64,000 nt of DNA from Ktedonobacter sp. SOSP1-85 (GTDB lineage: Bacteria; Chloroflexota; Ktedonobacteria; Ktedonobacterales; Ktedonobacteraceae), in contig NZ_BNJI01000001.1 in assembly GCF_016587415.1 (NCBI RefSeq), forward strand, positions 1,279,501 to 1,343,500, given 5' to 3'. This document shows positions 62,323 through 64,000 of this stretch, piece after piece (the stretch's first letter is position 1; every line of letters begins with the position of its first letter). The translations under genes and the position numbers were made by a program. The notes under the pieces are model-generated. The model was not told the origin of the DNA. It ran no database searches and saw nothing but the letters and a program-made list of their open reading frames with translations.

Positions 62323-64000
62323 ATGAATCCCAAGAACCCTATGATCGTCCAGAGTGATCGTACTGTCTTACTTGAGGTCGATCACTCACTCCATGCCGAG
62401 GCTCGTGACGCGCTCTCACGCTTTGCAGAGCTTGAGAAATCACCGGAACACATTCATACCTATCGTCTCTCGCCCCTTTCGCTCTGGAACGCGGCCTCCG
62501 GGGGTATGCAGGCACCAGCCATTGTCGACCTGCTTGAACGCTATAGCAAATACCCCCTTCCGCCAAATATACTGACCGATATCCACGACTATATCAGCCG
62601 CTATGGTCGTCTTAAGCTCATACGCGATGGCGACCAGTTGCTGCTCGCCTCCGAAGATTCCCGCCTTATCACCGAAATTCTTCATCACCGGCTTATACAA
62701 CCCTACCTGCTATGTCCACGCGATGCCTCGACCCTGTTGGTAGACGGCAGCCGGAGGGGGCATATCAAGCAAGCGCTGATCCATATCGGTTTTCCGGCTG
62801 AGGATCTTGCAGGCTACGCCGATGGCTCGCCCCTGCCCTTTAAACTCCGTGAGCGCGATGAGGTAGGAGAGCCTTTCATGCCTCGAACCTATCAGCAGGC
62901 GGCGTCCGCGGCCTTCTATGCAGGTGGAGCACCGGGTGGAGGCAGCGGCGTGGTTGTACTCCCCTGCGGTGCGGGTAAAACCATCGTTGGCCTGGTCACG
63001 ATGGCCGACATTCAGCGCGCAACCTTGATTCTCACGCCCAATACCGTCGCGGTACGCCAGTGGATTCACGAGCTTCGCGCGAAAACCTCGCTTCTTCCCG
63101 AAATGATTGGAGAATATACAGGTGAACGCAAGGATATCGCGCCAGTGACTGTCAGCACCTATCAGATGTTGACCTACCGCCGCGCCAATGGTGAGGAGGA
63201 AGGCACAGAATCGCTCGCCGACTACCCACACTTCTCGCTCTTGACGAGCTATGACTGGGGACTGATTATCTATGATGAAGTCCACCTACTGCCTGCCCCG
63301 GTCTTTCGTGTCACCGCCGAAATCCAGGCACGCCGTCGCCTGGGGCTGACCGCCACCCTGGTACGCGAAGATGGGCGTGAGGCCGATGTCTTCAGCCTGA
63401 TCGGTCCCAAGAAGTATGATGTTCCCTGGCGCGAGCTTGAACGCCAGGGCTGGATCGCCACTGCCGAGTGCCATGAAATTCGCGTCAGCCTTCCAGATGA
63501 GGGGCAGCTTACCTATGCTATGGCACAGACACGGGAGAAATACCGCCTGGCCGCTGAGAATCCCGCCAAGTTTACGGTGACACACCTCCTGGCCGAGCAG
63601 CATAGAGACGACCAGGTACTTATCATTGGCCAATATCTCGACCAGCTCAAAGTGCTTGCCCAGGAGCTACAGGCGCCTCTCCTCACCGGGCGCACCTCGA
63701 CAAGCCAGCGTGAAAAGCTCTATGAACAGTTTCGCCAGGGACAAATCAAACGCCTGGTCGTCAGCAAGGTCGCGAACTTTGCCATTGACCTGCCCGACGC
63801 GAATGTGGCGATTCAGGTCTCTGGCACCTTTGGCTCACGCCAGGAGGAGGCTCAGCGACTTGGGCGCATCTTGCGCCCCAAAAGTAATGGCGGGATCGCG
63901 CACTTTTATACCATCGTGACACGCGATACATGCGACCAGGATTTCTCCACCAACCGTCAGCTCTTCCTGACCGAACAGGGATATCGCTATAGCATCGAGG
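62323..64000 (+). CDS. XPB-type superfamily 2 DNA helicase, 3' truncated by the window
   Basis: The first 559 residues of an XPB/Ssl2-like helicase run off the window end. An N-terminal regulatory domain (about 1-185) is followed by Walker A PCGAGKT (214-220), the DEVH box (318-321), and the XPB-specific RED motif in LVREDGRE (R348-E349-D350). The second RecA domain begins near 380 (LIIGQYLDQL) and has QRLGRILRPK (motif VI). XPB unwinds DNA in archaeal and eukaryotic repair and transcription and also occurs in some bacteria such as mycobacteria. Cotranscribed with the pseudo-hydrolase. Confidence 0.92.
   Translation, partial: MNPKNPMIVQSDRTVLLEVDHSLHAEARDALSRFAELEKSPEHIHTYRLSPLSLWNAASGGMQAPAIVDLLERYSKYPLPPNILTDIHDYISRYGRLKLIRDGDQLLLASEDSRLITEILHHRLIQPYLLCPRDASTLLVDGSRRGHIKQALIHIGFPAEDLAGYADGSPLPFKLRERDEVGEPFMPRTYQQAASAAFYAGGAPGGGSGVVVLPCGAGKTIVGLVTMADIQRATLILTPNTVAVRQWIHELRAKTSLLPEMIGEYTGERKDIAPVTVSTYQMLTYRRANGEEEGTESLADYPHFSLLTSYDWGLIIYDEVHLLPAPVFRVTAEIQARRRLGLTATLVREDGREADVFSLIGPKKYDVPWRELERQGWIATAECHEIRVSLPDEGQLTYAMAQTREKYRLAAENPAKFTVTHLLAEQHRDDQVLIIGQYLDQLKVLAQELQAPLLTGRTSTSQREKLYEQFRQGQIKRLVVSKVANFAIDLPDANVAIQVSGTFGSRQEEAQRLGRILRPKSNGGIAHFYTIVTRDTCDQDFSTNRQLFLTEQGYRYSIE

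Overview
The window looks like chromosomal DNA from a Ktedonobacteria-type member of the Chloroflexota (Ktedonobacter, Dictyobacter or a relative). This is inferred from gene content and protein style, not from a database search. Supporting signs are a monoderm-type cell wall pathway (MurT/GatD), lipoprotein solute-binding proteins, many TTG and GTG starts with purine-rich ribosome binding sites, a sigma-54 gene with a zinc ribbon, XPB-type helicase and NFACT/RqcH genes, and very many repeats and hairpins between genes. No tRNA gene, 16S/23S rRNA gene or CRISPR array was seen. The only classical RNA gene is RNase P RNA.

Layout. Bases 1-4.7 kb hold a 5'-truncated membrane glycosyltransferase, a YbjQ-family protein, a CtaG-like protein, glycerate kinase and a small unknown protein. 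Bases 4.75-7.1 kb hold rnpB on the minus strand, with an IS4-type insertion sequence about 80 bp upstream of it. Bases 7.5-18 kb are housekeeping genes: rnc, rpoN, rqcH, gmk, class II fructose bisphosphatase, isocitrate dehydrogenase and topA. Bases 18-21.6 kb form a murT-gatD-ClpX-type zinc finger operon. Bases 22-24.7 kb carry hpf, a DUF6788-like small protein, nrdR and a lone cyclic-nucleotide-binding domain. Bases 24.9-29.7 kb are a three-gene cluster of unknown function, consisting of a large TPR protein and two helical proteins.

Bases 29.9-43 kb are an oligopeptide ABC transport island. It has three separate lipoprotein solute-binding genes in a row, each followed by its own hairpin or terminator, then a long leader with a near-consensus promoter and an oppBCDF operon. 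An IS605-group TnpB element with a recognisable right-end hairpin (putative omega RNA) sits between the second and third binding-protein genes. Bases 43-45.6 kb carry two receiver-domain proteins, one lacking the phospho-acceptor Asp, and a ThiF/MoeB-type E1 enzyme. Bases 45.8-54.2 kb carry metG, a GNAT enzyme, a ROK kinase, the tsaE-tsaB-rimI-tsaD cluster for t6A tRNA modification, a zinc-ribbon protein and a YraN-family gene. Bases 54.4-64 kb carry hydrolases, yebC-ruvC-ruvA, acetyltransferases, a GGDEF regulator, an alpha/beta hydrolase without its Ser nucleophile, and a 3'-truncated XPB helicase.

Between genes there are three repeat systems. (A) Four copies of a modular element of about 60-110 bp have termini close to CTTATTCCGAAACCC. 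(B) At five sites a small GCGCC/GGCGC hairpin occurs, and at three of them it is followed by a long unique hairpin. (C) Many gene ends carry long, perfect or near-perfect inverted repeats, up to a 74-bp palindrome with no loop. A 62-bp tandem triplet near 53.7 kb shows compensatory changes in its stem. These repeats are the least explained part of the window.
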